Assembly: GCA_007133095.1 (NCBI GenBank)
Contig: SLNK01000064.1
Coordinates: forward strand, 1 to 10,481
Reading direction: 5' to 3'
Length of the DNA: 10,481 nucleotides
From: Candidatus Peregrinibacteria bacterium
GTDB taxonomy: Bacteria; Patescibacteriota; Gracilibacteria; UBA1369; LOWO2-01-FULL-3
The position numbers and the translations under genes were made by a program. The stretch's first letter is position 1. Each line of letters begins with the position of its first letter. Below, one piece after another: positions 1-6,056 of this stretch. Under the pieces are notes generated by a model. It had not been told where the DNA came from and made no database searches. It saw only the letters and a program-made list of their open reading frames with translations.

Positions 1-819
1 AAGTTTTTTGTTTTTTGGCGGCAGGAGTTTCATTTCATCCAAATTTACCGGTTTTATATTAACCTCCGGAGTTTTCCCTACAGCCCTGAGTAAGGCATTC
101 TCCAAATGCTCGCTCATGTCCGGTTCCGCGAAATACGCCAACGTTTCGTCCTTGAATTTCACAATCCCGTGTATTTCGCACTCCGGATGCAGAAAAACCT
201 TTATCTTTGATATCGAAAGAGAAAATAAGTGATGGGCTTCTATTATTTCCAGCCCTTTATTTATCAGGGTTGCCGATTCTACGGAGATTTTTTCCCCCAT
301 GTCCCATCGCGGGTGTGTTGTTGCTTCTTTCGCTTTTATCCCTTCCAAATCTTTCCTGTCATAAAAAGGACCTCCCGAGCAGGGCAGGTAAATTTTTTCG
401 ATATCCTTTTTTACTTTTCCCGGGCGGGATTTTAGAATCTCATAGATTGCGTTGTGTTCCGAATCCAGCGGAATGATTTTGTGGTTTTCTATGGAAAGCC
501 CCTCCGCAACAACGGATTCTTTGTTCGCCAAAAGAAGTGTTTTTTCTTTTTTTACCGTCTCCAGAGAGGGATCAATTCCCGCGACTCCGGAAAGCACATT
601 TATAACTATGTCCGCCTTGCTTATGTCCGGCTTTTCCCCTTTTGAATACAGGGCCGTTTCTTTTATTCCGAATTTTCTTGCCTGTTCCTTAAGAAGTTTT
701 TCGTTTCTGTTTGCGCTTATTCCTATGGTTTTGAAGCTATTTTTGTGTTTGCTCAAAAGGTCCATCGTCATTTTCCCCAGACACCCGGTTGACCCCAGCA
801 CTACTACCTTTTTCGTCAT
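1..819 (-). CDS. dxr: 1-deoxy-D-xylulose 5-phosphate reductoisomerase, 3' end cut by the window
   Basis: Cytoplasmic, NADPH-dependent enzyme that converts 1-deoxy-D-xylulose 5-phosphate to 2-C-methyl-D-erythritol 4-phosphate, the first committed step of the MEP isoprenoid pathway. I translated it from ATG at 819 to window base 1: 273 codons, open and in frame throughout, so roughly the last third (C-terminal helical domain) is missing. Visible landmarks are the Rossmann GSTG at residues 9-12, LANKES at 97-102, the metal-binding DSE (D119 and E121, matching E. coli D150 and E152), CSGGPF at 147-152 (usually ASGGPF), HPRWDMG at 169-175, and SATLINKGLEIIEAHHLF at 182-199, with E191 as the third metal ligand. 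The start is supported by GGAG nine bases upstream and by GSTG lying close to the N-terminus. It is transcribed divergently from infC. The N-terminal domain is about 30 residues shorter than in E. coli, but no catalytic residue in view is lost. Confidence 0.95.
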   Translation of the reverse strand, partial: MTKKVVVLGSTGCLGKMTMDLLSKHKNSFKTIGISANRNEKLLKEQARKFGIKETALYSKGEKPDISKADIVINVLSGVAGIDPSLETVKKEKTLLLANKESVVAEGLSIENHKIIPLDSEHNAIYEILKSRPGKVKKDIEKIYLPCSGGPFYDRKDLEGIKAKEATTHPRWDMGEKISVESATLINKGLEIIEAHHLFSLSISKIKVFLHPECEIHGIVKFKDETLAYFAEPDMSEHLENALLRAVGKTPEVNIKPVNLDEMKLLPPKNKKL

Positions 820-828
820 GCGCGTATT

Positions 829-834
829 CTCCAA
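829..834 (-). promoter_or_regulatory. Shine-Dalgarno site of dxr
   Basis: Minus-strand TTGGAG, with its GGAG core nine bases before the dxr ATG. It fixes the dxr start. It is the only convincing Shine-Dalgarno sequence I found in front of a gene in this window. Confidence 0.7.
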
Positions 835-842
835 GGATTGCC

Positions 843-871
843 TTGACTTTGCAACAGGTTTTTCGTATCAT
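843..871 (+). promoter_or_regulatory. Predicted sigma-70-type promoter of infC-rpmI-rplT
   Basis: TTGACT at 843-848 and TATCAT at 866-871 are separated by exactly 17 bases; each hexamer differs from consensus at one position. The expected transcript start is near 878, giving a leader of about 24 bases before the inferred AUA start of infC, with no Shine-Dalgarno in it. The promoter lies inside the predicted 5' leader of the divergent dxr transcript. The hexamers are seen; the function is inferred. Confidence 0.65.
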
Positions 872-896
872 CCGAAGGCTTTGCAATCCTAATCAA

Positions 897-924
897 ATTA
901 TATAGGCAAACGTCTAAGAGTAAA
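897..924 (-). promoter_or_regulatory. Predicted sigma-70-type promoter of dxr
   Basis: Read on the minus strand: TTTACT (919-924), a 16-base spacer, and a perfect TATAAT (897-902). Transcription would start near 890 and leave a leader of about 70 bases before the dxr ATG. The -10 box touches the inferred AUA start codon of infC (902-904), and the -35 box lies inside infC coding sequence. The TTTACT hexamer matches the one proposed for rny. Confidence 0.55.
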
Positions 925-1414
925 TCATCAAATTAGAATCCCAACCGTTAGGCTAATAGGGGCCGAGGGGGAGCAACTGGGCATAATGTCTAAAGAAAAA
1001 GCCCAGGAACTCGCTACCAAACTGGAGCTGGACTTAGCGGAGGTCGCGCCTAATGCCAATCCTCCGGTCTGCAAAATTCTGGATTACGGAAAGTATCAGT
1101 ATCATCAGAAAAAAGTTGATACAAAGCATAGAAAATCACAGAAGAAAACAGAGGTTAAAGGCGTTAGAATGGGGTTTAAGACCGGCGACCACGATATGCA
1201 AGTGAAAGCGAGGCAAGCCGAGAAGTTCTTGAAGGCCGGTAACTCCGTAAAGGTTTCGTTGATATTTAAGGGGAGAGAAGCGGTTTATAGGGACTTGGCC
1301 ACAGAAAAAATGAATAAGTTTTTCCAAGGTCTGGAGGAAATCTGCTCACTGGAAGCTCCTCCAAAGAAACAAGGGAATACAATGATTATGATATTAACTC
1401 CAAATAAATCATGA
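902..1414 (+). CDS. infC: Translation initiation factor IF-3, inferred AUA start
   Basis: IF-3 binds the 30S subunit, blocks premature 50S joining and rejects non-canonical start codons. The first in-frame ATG (986) would begin inside the conserved N-domain: upstream codons in the same frame encode RVNHQIRIPTVRLIG and AEGEQLGI, the usual start of IF-3. The frame is closed by TAA at 890-892, and no ATG, GTG or TTG lies between 893 and 985. The only plausible initiator before the conserved block is ATA at 902, giving 170 residues (E. coli has 180). The family signature KILDYGKYQY is at about residues 58-67, and the C-domain ends with MIMILTPNKS. E. coli infC starts with AUU, which IF-3 itself discriminates against, so autoregulation through the start codon is likely here too. 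The TGA stop overlaps the rpmI ATG. The gene identity is secure; the exact start is inferred. Confidence 0.93.
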   Translation: MGKRLRVNHQIRIPTVRLIGAEGEQLGIMSKEKAQELATKLELDLAEVAPNANPPVCKILDYGKYQYHQKKVDTKHRKSQKKTEVKGVRMGFKTGDHDMQVKARQAEKFLKAGNSVKVSLIFKGREAVYRDLATEKMNKFFQGLEEICSLEAPPKKQGNTMIMILTPNKS

Positions 1415-1653
1415 AGCAGAAACATCACAGCGGGCTTAAGAAGCGCGTAAAAATAAGAAAGAGCGGAACAGTTACCGTAGAGAAATCTTGCAAAAACCAT
1501 CTTCTTTCCAATAAATCAAAGCGTCAGAAAAAGGCTTTTTCAGGAGGAATGCCTGTTTCCAAAACACGGTTTAAAGCATTGAGAAGACTTCTTCCCGGGG
1601 CCGTTTCTTTGAAGAAAAACCGAAAAGAGGGCCTACAAGAAGCTGAGAAATAA
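1411..1653 (+). CDS. rpmI: Large ribosomal subunit protein bL35
   Basis: Small basic protein of the 50S subunit. Near the N-terminus it has the KxHSGxKKR pattern (KHHSGLKKR), then KNHLLSNKSKRQKK, which corresponds to the family's RHLLxxKSxKRKR, and it closes the core with RRLLPG. At 80 residues it is longer than the usual 64-66: about 17 lysine- and glutamate-rich residues follow the LLPG motif. The ATG overlaps the infC stop (ATGA), and there is no Shine-Dalgarno, so translational coupling to infC is likely. Its place in infC-rpmI-rplT is the classic IF3 operon order. Identity rests on motif and gene order together. Confidence 0.92.
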   Translation: MKQKHHSGLKKRVKIRKSGTVTVEKSCKNHLLSNKSKRQKKAFSGGMPVSKTRFKALRRLLPGAVSLKKNRKEGLQEAEK

Positions 1654-1678
1654 ACATTTTAATTTTTTAATTTTATAT

Positions 1679-2023
1679 ATGTCCCGAGTAAAAAGAGGCG
1701 TAACCGCCCACCGCAGGCACCGAAAAACGGTCAAGGCAGCCAAAGGTTTCCGCGGCTTGAGAAGCACAAACTTCCGACAAGCCAAAAATGCTCTAATGAA
1801 GGCCGGTCTCCACAGCTATACGCACAGGAGAACAAAGAAAAGAACTTTTAGAGCTCTCTGGATCGCCAGGATTAATGCCGCCTGCCGTCCCCTTGGAATA
1901 ACCTACAGTAGGCTTATTGAGGGAATGACAAAGAAAGACATCAGAATCAACAGAAAAATGTTGGCCGAGCTTGCGGCGAACAGTCCGGATGTTTTTGGAA
2001 AAATTGTTGAAGAAGTTAAGTAA
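1679..2023 (+). CDS. rplT: Large ribosomal subunit protein bL20
   Basis: bL20 is needed for early assembly of the 50S subunit through 23S rRNA binding and in some bacteria represses its own operon. The 114-residue product is the standard length. It begins MSRVKRGVTAHRRHRK, carries KAAKGFRGLRSTNFRQAK and RFRALWI-like KRTFRALWIARINAA, and ends with a helical segment containing AELAANSPDVFGKIVE. The start is fixed by the conserved N-terminus. Only 25 bases separate it from rpmI. These are almost pure A and T, with TTTTAATT twice in tandem, and contain no Shine-Dalgarno; I saw no pseudoknot or hairpin resembling the enterobacterial L20 operator. A strong hairpin terminator starts at the stop codon. 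Confidence 0.97.
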   Translation: MSRVKRGVTAHRRHRKTVKAAKGFRGLRSTNFRQAKNALMKAGLHSYTHRRTKKRTFRALWIARINAACRPLGITYSRLIEGMTKKDIRINRKMLAELAANSPDVFGKIVEEVK

Positions 2024-2050
2024 AACAGGGGGCAACCGCCCCCCGTTTTT
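2022..2050. terminator. Rho-independent terminator shared by rplT and acyP
   Basis: GGGGGC at 2028-2033 pairs with GCCCCC at 2038-2043 around an AACC loop. One A-C mismatch follows, and the stem then continues with C-G and A-T pairs. T5 follows on the plus strand. On the minus strand the hairpin is followed by TGTTTTA, so it may also end the converging acyP transcript. It begins within the rplT stop codon. Confidence 0.9.
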
Positions 2051-2099
2051 AAGCTCTTCAGCAAAAACAATATGCGCCCTTCTCGCACTATTTCTTTTC

Positions 2100-2369
2100 C
2101 TAATAGGTTTCAAATCCTTCGTGTTTTTGGGTTGGCTCTTCCCATGCGTATTCTACTTCCCTGACATCGGATGAGGGCGGTCCCGCTTTGCACCAGTCCA
2201 GAAACTTCTTTATGTTGTCTTCTTCTCCCTGCACCAGAATTTCGACTTCCCCATTCGGCAAATTCTCCGCGTACCCCGTTAATCCCAGGGCTTGCGCATT
2301 TTCTCTGGCGTGTGATCGGAAAAATACACCCTGGACCCTCCCTCTCACTTTTATTTTAGCTTGTTTCAT
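2100..2369 (-). CDS. acyP: Acylphosphatase
   Basis: Small cytoplasmic enzyme that hydrolyses carboxyl-phosphate bonds such as those of acetyl phosphate and 1,3-bisphosphoglycerate. The product has 89 residues, the normal length for a single-domain acylphosphatase. The first signature, GRVQGVFFR at 10-18, supplies the phosphate-binding catalytic arginine R18. The second, GYAENLPNGEVEI at 32-44, supplies the catalytic asparagine N36. The second half shows the usual beta-alpha-beta pattern, with a helix around DNIKKFLDWCKAG and a final GFETY. The ATG overlaps the ppi stop codon in an ATGA motif, so the two are probably cotranscribed and coupled. Its physiological substrate cannot be told from sequence. 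Confidence 0.95.
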   Translation of the reverse strand: MKQAKIKVRGRVQGVFFRSHARENAQALGLTGYAENLPNGEVEILVQGEEDNIKKFLDWCKAGPPSSDVREVEYAWEEPTQKHEGFETY

Positions 2370-2929
2370 TTTATTTCCACGCTTTTTAGAACAACTTCTT
2401 CAAGCGGTCTTTCCCCTCCGTTCACCCTCACCGAGGCTATTTTGTCCACGACATCCATCCCGCTCTCAACATGTCCGAAAATCGCATGTTTTCCGTCAAG
2501 CCACGAAGCTCCGTCTCTCCCCTGCACTATGAAAAATTGGCTCCCCCCCGTATTCGGCCCCCTGTTTGCCATTGAGAGAACTCCTCTTTTGTGGGTAAGC
2601 CCCTCGGCAAATTCGTCTTCTATTTGTGTTCCCGGTCCTTTATAGCTGTATCCTCCGGTTCCATCTCTGTTTTCAAAATCTCCCCCCTGGATCATAAACC
2701 CATCCATTACCCTGTGAAAAATCGTGTCATCGTACTTTCCCGCTTTTGCCAATTCGATAAAGTTTTTTGTTGTTTCCGGAGCCTTTTCCGTGTAAAGCAC
2801 AATTTCTATGTCTCCGAAGTTTGTTTTGATTGTTGCCATGGTTTCTTTGTTATTGTTACATGCCGCGATTGTGATCGTCAGCAAAAATATTGTTGTTATT
2901 GTTGCGAACAGTTTTGCGAATTTCTTCAT
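2366..2929 (-). CDS. Cyclophilin-type peptidyl-prolyl cis-trans isomerase, predicted lipoprotein
   Basis: Catalyses proline cis-trans isomerisation during protein folding. The N-terminus has two lysines, a hydrophobic stretch (about 8-23) and a lipobox-like IAAC with C24. The mature protein is therefore predicted to be lipid-anchored outside the cytoplasmic membrane. The cyclophilin domain covers about 32-187: FHRVMDGFMIQGGD at 71-84 with catalytic R73, then GSQFFI and the WLDGKHAIFG motif that closes the substrate pocket. Total length is 187 residues; the domain is the compact bacterial PpiB-like type. Its stop overlaps the acyP start. A second ATG (Met31) directly precedes the domain and would give a cytoplasmic form. 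No Shine-Dalgarno is visible. It could be called ppiA or ppiB; I leave the symbol open because such names do not track orthology here. Confidence 0.95.
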   Translation of the reverse strand: MKKFAKLFATITTIFLLTITIAACNNNKETMATIKTNFGDIEIVLYTEKAPETTKNFIELAKAGKYDDTIFHRVMDGFMIQGGDFENRDGTGGYSYKGPGTQIEDEFAEGLTHKRGVLSMANRGPNTGGSQFFIVQGRDGASWLDGKHAIFGHVESGMDVVDKIASVRVNGGERPLEEVVLKSVEIK

Positions 2930-3016
2930 AAAAATGTTTGTTATTTATATTCGACGGATGGATTTTATCATATAAAACTCGATTTTGCAGGTCTTTTGTG
3001 CTAATCTTCGGCGGCT
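2930..3016. promoter_or_regulatory. Divergent ppi/murF intergenic region with overlapping -10-like elements
   Basis: This 87-base AT-rich spacer separates two divergent genes and must hold both promoters. A near-palindromic patch carries TATAAA on the plus strand (2971-2976) and TATGAT on the minus strand (2967-2972), so the two -10 candidates overlap. No good -35 hexamer was found for either. No Shine-Dalgarno precedes either start codon. Confidence 0.35.
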
Positions 3017-4294
3017 ATGAAAAAGATTTTGAGAAAACTTGTTTTGCTTGAGCTTAAGGCGCTCGCCAGGCGCCGACTGAAGCGGTTTACCGGGAAGATT
3101 ATTGCTGTTACGGGCTCTACGGGAAAGACGGGGACCAAAGACGCGATTTATGCCGTTTTGAATACCCGTTTTAGGGTTAAGACCACCAAGAAAAGTATGA
3201 ACTCCGAGTTTGGACTTCCTTTGACTATTTTGGATATCGATAGCGGTTTTTCTTCCGCCACAAAATGGTCTTGGTATTTGCTGAAGGGCTTTTTTCACAG
3301 CTTTATGCGGGATCACAGCGATGTTTTACTTTTGGAGATGGGGGTTGATAAGCCCGGGGATATGGACTTTTTGCTTTCGATAGTGAAGCCGGACATCGCG
3401 GTTTTTACGAACGTGGCGCCGGTTCATCTGGACGAAGGTCAATTTAAAGATTTGCAGGAAATTTTTGAAGAAAAATCGAAATTGATTTCAGCACTGGGAG
3501 AGAAGGGGATTGCCGTTCTTAATATTGATGACGATCTGGTCGCAAGTATCGCTAAAAAGCGCAGAGGTAAGCGGACTGTCACTTTTGGAAAAAAGCGAGA
3601 AGGTGATTTTTGGGCGGGACAGGTCGAGCAAAGTCTTGAAGGCCTCCATTTTGTCTTGCATCACGATACTGCGAGACATGAAGTTCACAGCAGAGTGATT
3701 GGGGATTGCCATGTCTATATGTTGCTTCCCGCAATTATTTGCGGCTCTTTGATGGATATGGAGATTGCGGATGTCGTTGAAGCAATTAAGCTTTTTTCTT
3801 TACCTCCCGGAAGGATGTCCGTGATCCCGGCTATAAACGGAGCCACCATCTTGGACAGCTCTTATAATTCATCTCCGGTTGCGCTGAAAGAGGCTCTTCT
3901 CACTCTGAAAGTTCTGGGGGAAAAGCGCAGGAAGGTTGCCGTGCTGGGGAACATGAACGAGCTTGGAAAAGATTCCGAAAAACTACACGAAGGTATGGCG
4001 GGCGCAATTTGCTCTTGTGCGGATGTTTTGATTACCGTGGGAAAATATGCCAAATTAATGGCTCTAAAAGCTGTTGAGAAGGGATTTCCCGAATCAAAAG
4101 TTCATCATTTTAATTCGCCTATCGATGCGGCGGAATTTTTTAAGGACCATATCGTGAAGAATGATTTAATTCTTGTTAAAGGCTCTCAAAACCGAGTTCG
4201 TTTGGAGCGTTTTGTTAAAGAAATTATGGCGTTCCCTGAAGACTCCAGAAGCTTATTGGTTAGACAAGAGCGCGTTTGGTCATCTAAACTTTAA
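3017..4294 (+). CDS. murF: MurF-like Mur ligase lacking the usual N-terminal substrate domain
   Basis: Canonical MurF adds D-Ala-D-Ala to UDP-MurNAc-tripeptide in the cytoplasm, using ATP. The 425-residue product has the Mur ligase core. The P-loop GSTGKTGTK is at 33-41, NSEFGLPLTIL at 62-72 matches MurF NNEIGxPLTLL, and LLEMG has the magnesium-binding glutamate E107. TNVAPVHLD at 131-139 contains H137. The C-terminal domain has DSSYNSSP at 280-287 (usually DxYNANP), LGNMNELG at 310-317 and a late LVKGSQNRVRLERFV. The P-loop lies about 75 residues nearer the N-terminus than in E. coli MurF, so domain 1, which binds the UDP-MurNAc peptide, is absent. A short lysine/arginine-rich amphipathic helix (1-25) replaces it. 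It heads an operon with holB (five-base gap). MurF is the best match, but the natural substrate is uncertain; a related amide ligase is possible. Confidence 0.85.
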   Translation: MKKILRKLVLLELKALARRRLKRFTGKIIAVTGSTGKTGTKDAIYAVLNTRFRVKTTKKSMNSEFGLPLTILDIDSGFSSATKWSWYLLKGFFHSFMRDHSDVLLLEMGVDKPGDMDFLLSIVKPDIAVFTNVAPVHLDEGQFKDLQEIFEEKSKLISALGEKGIAVLNIDDDLVASIAKKRRGKRTVTFGKKREGDFWAGQVEQSLEGLHFVLHHDTARHEVHSRVIGDCHVYMLLPAIICGSLMDMEIADVVEAIKLFSLPPGRMSVIPAINGATILDSSYNSSPVALKEALLTLKVLGEKRRKVAVLGNMNELGKDSEKLHEGMAGAICSCADVLITVGKYAKLMALKAVEKGFPESKVHHFNSPIDAAEFFKDHIVKNDLILVKGSQNRVRLERFVKEIMAFPEDSRSLLVRQERVWSSKL

Positions 4295-4299
4295 CGGGC

Positions 4300-5202
4300 A
4301 TGAAATATAATTGGTCTATAATCGGGCATGAAAAGCAGTTGCTTCAAATAGAGCACGATGTTGCCAGCGGAAATCTTGCTCATGCGTATCTTTTGGCGGG
4401 GCCTAACAGCATCGGGAAGTCCACCGTTGCAAGAAAAATGGCGGGGATTTTACAGTGTAAAAATGATTTTTGTCATGAGTGCCCCTCTTGTTTGCAGGTT
4501 TCCAAGGGCAGTCACCCCGATACTTTCGAATTCGCGAATCATGATGACTCTATCGGGATTGACGACGTCCGCCGCTTGGTCGAGAGGCTGACCATGACCG
4601 GCCAATCGAATTATAAAATTTTACTGATACGCAAGCTTGAAAGAATGACTGTTCCCGCGGCAAACAGCTTTTTAAAAATTTTGGAGGAGCCAACAGAAAG
4701 GACTATTTTTATAATGACTACGGACAATGTTCGGCTTCTTTTGCCGACGGTGATTTCTCGAGTACGGATTATAAAATTTTTAAGCTCTTCCGTTGAATTT
4801 CTTGAAAGGAAACTTCGTGAACTTTTTCCGGAGGAAGATGCCGAAACCATAAAAAAGGCCGGTTTGTTTTCCTTGGGGATGACCGGGCGGGCTGTTCGCC
4901 TGATAGAAAATCCCGATATTTTGGCCCACAACATCAAGGTTTATCATGATGTTCAGAATCTCTTGTCCACAAGAAATATATCCGCTCGCTTTTCTTATTT
5001 GAATGATATTCTGGAAGAGGGGGGGGCTGTGGAAACTTTTCTTGATATGACAACACATGTCCTAAGGAGTAAATTGCTGGAAGGTGGTCCCGATACAAGA
5101 AAACACTTAAATGCCCTTTCCAAAATTGACGATACTGGTATTCTTTTGAAGAAGAATGTTAATCCTAGGCTGGCATTGGAAAATCTTATGCTCGGTCTAT
5201 GA
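4300..5202 (+). CDS. holB: DNA polymerase III delta-prime subunit (clamp loader)
   Basis: The delta-prime subunit is the stator of the clamp loader that opens and loads the sliding clamp on DNA. The product has 300 residues. The AAA+ region starts with an intact Walker A, GPNSIGKST at 34-42. A zinc-finger cysteine set follows (C53, C58, C61, C64), then SKGSHPD, as in clamp-loader AAA+ subunits. MTVPAANSFLKILEEP matches the family block. The Walker B acidic residues are missing (LLIRKLERM), and the sensor SRC motif reads SRV (PTVISRVRI). The C-terminal part is the helical collar domain. An eight-G run lies at 5019-5026 within codons about 240-243. The next gene is ricT, the same order as holB-yaaT in Bacillus, which strengthens both calls. 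There is no Shine-Dalgarno. Confidence 0.92.
   Translation: MKYNWSIIGHEKQLLQIEHDVASGNLAHAYLLAGPNSIGKSTVARKMAGILQCKNDFCHECPSCLQVSKGSHPDTFEFANHDDSIGIDDVRRLVERLTMTGQSNYKILLIRKLERMTVPAANSFLKILEEPTERTIFIMTTDNVRLLLPTVISRVRIIKFLSSSVEFLERKLRELFPEEDAETIKKAGLFSLGMTGRAVRLIENPDILAHNIKVYHDVQNLLSTRNISARFSYLNDILEEGGAVETFLDMTTHVLRSKLLEGGPDTRKHLNALSKIDDTGILLKKNVNPRLALENLMLGL
5019..5026 (+). repeat. Eight-G mononucleotide run inside holB
   Basis: Eight consecutive G bases encode part of an Glu-Gly-Gly-Ala stretch in the collar region of HolB. Losing or gaining one G would bring an in-frame stop within about ten codons and remove the last 50 or so residues. It is the longest G run I noticed in the window. Confidence 0.9.
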
Positions 5203-5216
5203 AATAATTGTTAGCC

Positions 5217-6053
5217 ATGACAGTAAAAGTTTTGGGCATAGAGTGTAATTATTCTCTTGATATCCTGGAAATTCCTTTTTCCACAAAGTATGATTTACGG
5301 GAAGGGGATCAGGTTATTTTCAAGGACTTGGAAGGGAAAGAGGAGTTTGGTGTTGTGAAGTATGTGAATCGAGCGGCACGGGACGATGAGAAAGTCCGTT
5401 GGGATTCCAAAATCCTGCGACGCGCGACCCCGAATGATCTTCAAAAAGTCCTGAGCCAGTCTGACCTTGGGGATTTGGCTCTTAAAAAAGCCAAAGAGCT
5501 TGTTTCAAAAACAGATTTGGACATGAGTGTTTTTAGAGCAGCATGTTCTTTTGATGGCTCTAAAATTCACTTTCTTTTTACCTCCGATGATCGTGTTGAT
5601 TTTAGGGACTTGGTAAAAGATCTTGCCAAAAGCGTGAAAAAACAGATTCATTTGAGGCAGATTGGCCCTCGAGATAAGGCCAGGTTGACCGGCGGATATG
5701 GGCGTTGTGGCCGCTCTTTGTGTTGTACCGCGTGGTTAAACGAACTGGGTGGCATCGGGATGGAAATGGTCAGGGCTCAATCTTTGGAGGGAAAAGGTAG
5801 TTCCAAGCTTTCCGGGTCTTGCGGAAAACTTCTTTGCTGTCTTCGATATGAAATTGAAGCGTATCGGGCTCTTAAGAAAGCGCTGCCTCCTTTGGGCGCG
5901 AGGATAAAGGTTGCCGGCAGGACCGATTCCGGCGCTGTTCTTGCCCTTGATATCCTTAATCAGAAACTGAAAGTCTCTTTTGAGAATGGTGAGATTTGCA
6001 CTATTCCGGGAGCTGATGTAAAAAGTGTTTCCGTAAAGCAAGCTAACATTTAG
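5217..6053 (+). CDS. ricT: RicT/YaaT-family protein (PSP1 domain), iron-sulfur partner of RNase Y
   Basis: In Bacillus subtilis, RicT joins RicA and RicF in a complex with [4Fe-4S] clusters that promotes RNase Y cleavage of selected mRNAs. From ATG at 5217 the product has 278 residues. The N-terminal PSP1 part includes the beta-rich REGDQVIFKDLEGKEEFG at 28-45. IHLRQIGPRDKARLTGGYG leads into the first cysteine set (C164, C169, C170; GRCGRSLCC). The second set (C202, C207, C208; GSCGKLLCCLRYE) follows, as in Bacillus RicT. A C-terminal beta domain covers about 228-275. A TTG at 5208 would add three residues, but the PSP1 start favours ATG. Neither start has a Shine-Dalgarno. It lies 14 bases after holB and three before the TPR gene. 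No RicA or RicF homologue is in the window. Confidence 0.93.
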   Translation: MTVKVLGIECNYSLDILEIPFSTKYDLREGDQVIFKDLEGKEEFGVVKYVNRAARDDEKVRWDSKILRRATPNDLQKVLSQSDLGDLALKKAKELVSKTDLDMSVFRAACSFDGSKIHFLFTSDDRVDFRDLVKDLAKSVKKQIHLRQIGPRDKARLTGGYGRCGRSLCCTAWLNELGGIGMEMVRAQSLEGKGSSKLSGSCGKLLCCLRYEIEAYRALKKALPPLGARIKVAGRTDSGAVLALDILNQKLKVSFENGEICTIPGADVKSVSVKQANI

Positions 6054-6056
6054 TTT

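Noticed and set aside
207..892. Plus-strand frames of 68-146 residues at the window start
   Set aside because: They lie antisense to dxr, whose minus-strand frame is open across the whole region with all family motifs.
986..1414. infC starting at ATG 986
   Set aside because: This would remove 28 residues containing the conserved start of the IF-3 N-domain, which is plainly encoded upstream in the same frame.
1793..2113. 106-residue minus-strand frame over rplT and the terminator
   Set aside because: Antisense to the fully conserved bL20 gene and runs through the terminator hairpin; no family resemblance.
2543..2549. Seven-C run in ppi as a second slippage site
   Set aside because: Shorter than the holB tract and inside a conserved glycine-rich motif of cyclophilins, so it is explained by codon choice.
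5200..5202. TGA read as glycine (alternative code of some CPR lineages)
   Set aside because: TGA ends infC, ppi and holB at the expected lengths, and I met no in-frame TGA inside any gene I translated.
5208..5216. TTG start for ricT, three codons upstream
   Set aside because: It is possible, but it has no Shine-Dalgarno and the ATG at 5217 directly precedes the PSP1 start, so ATG is simpler.
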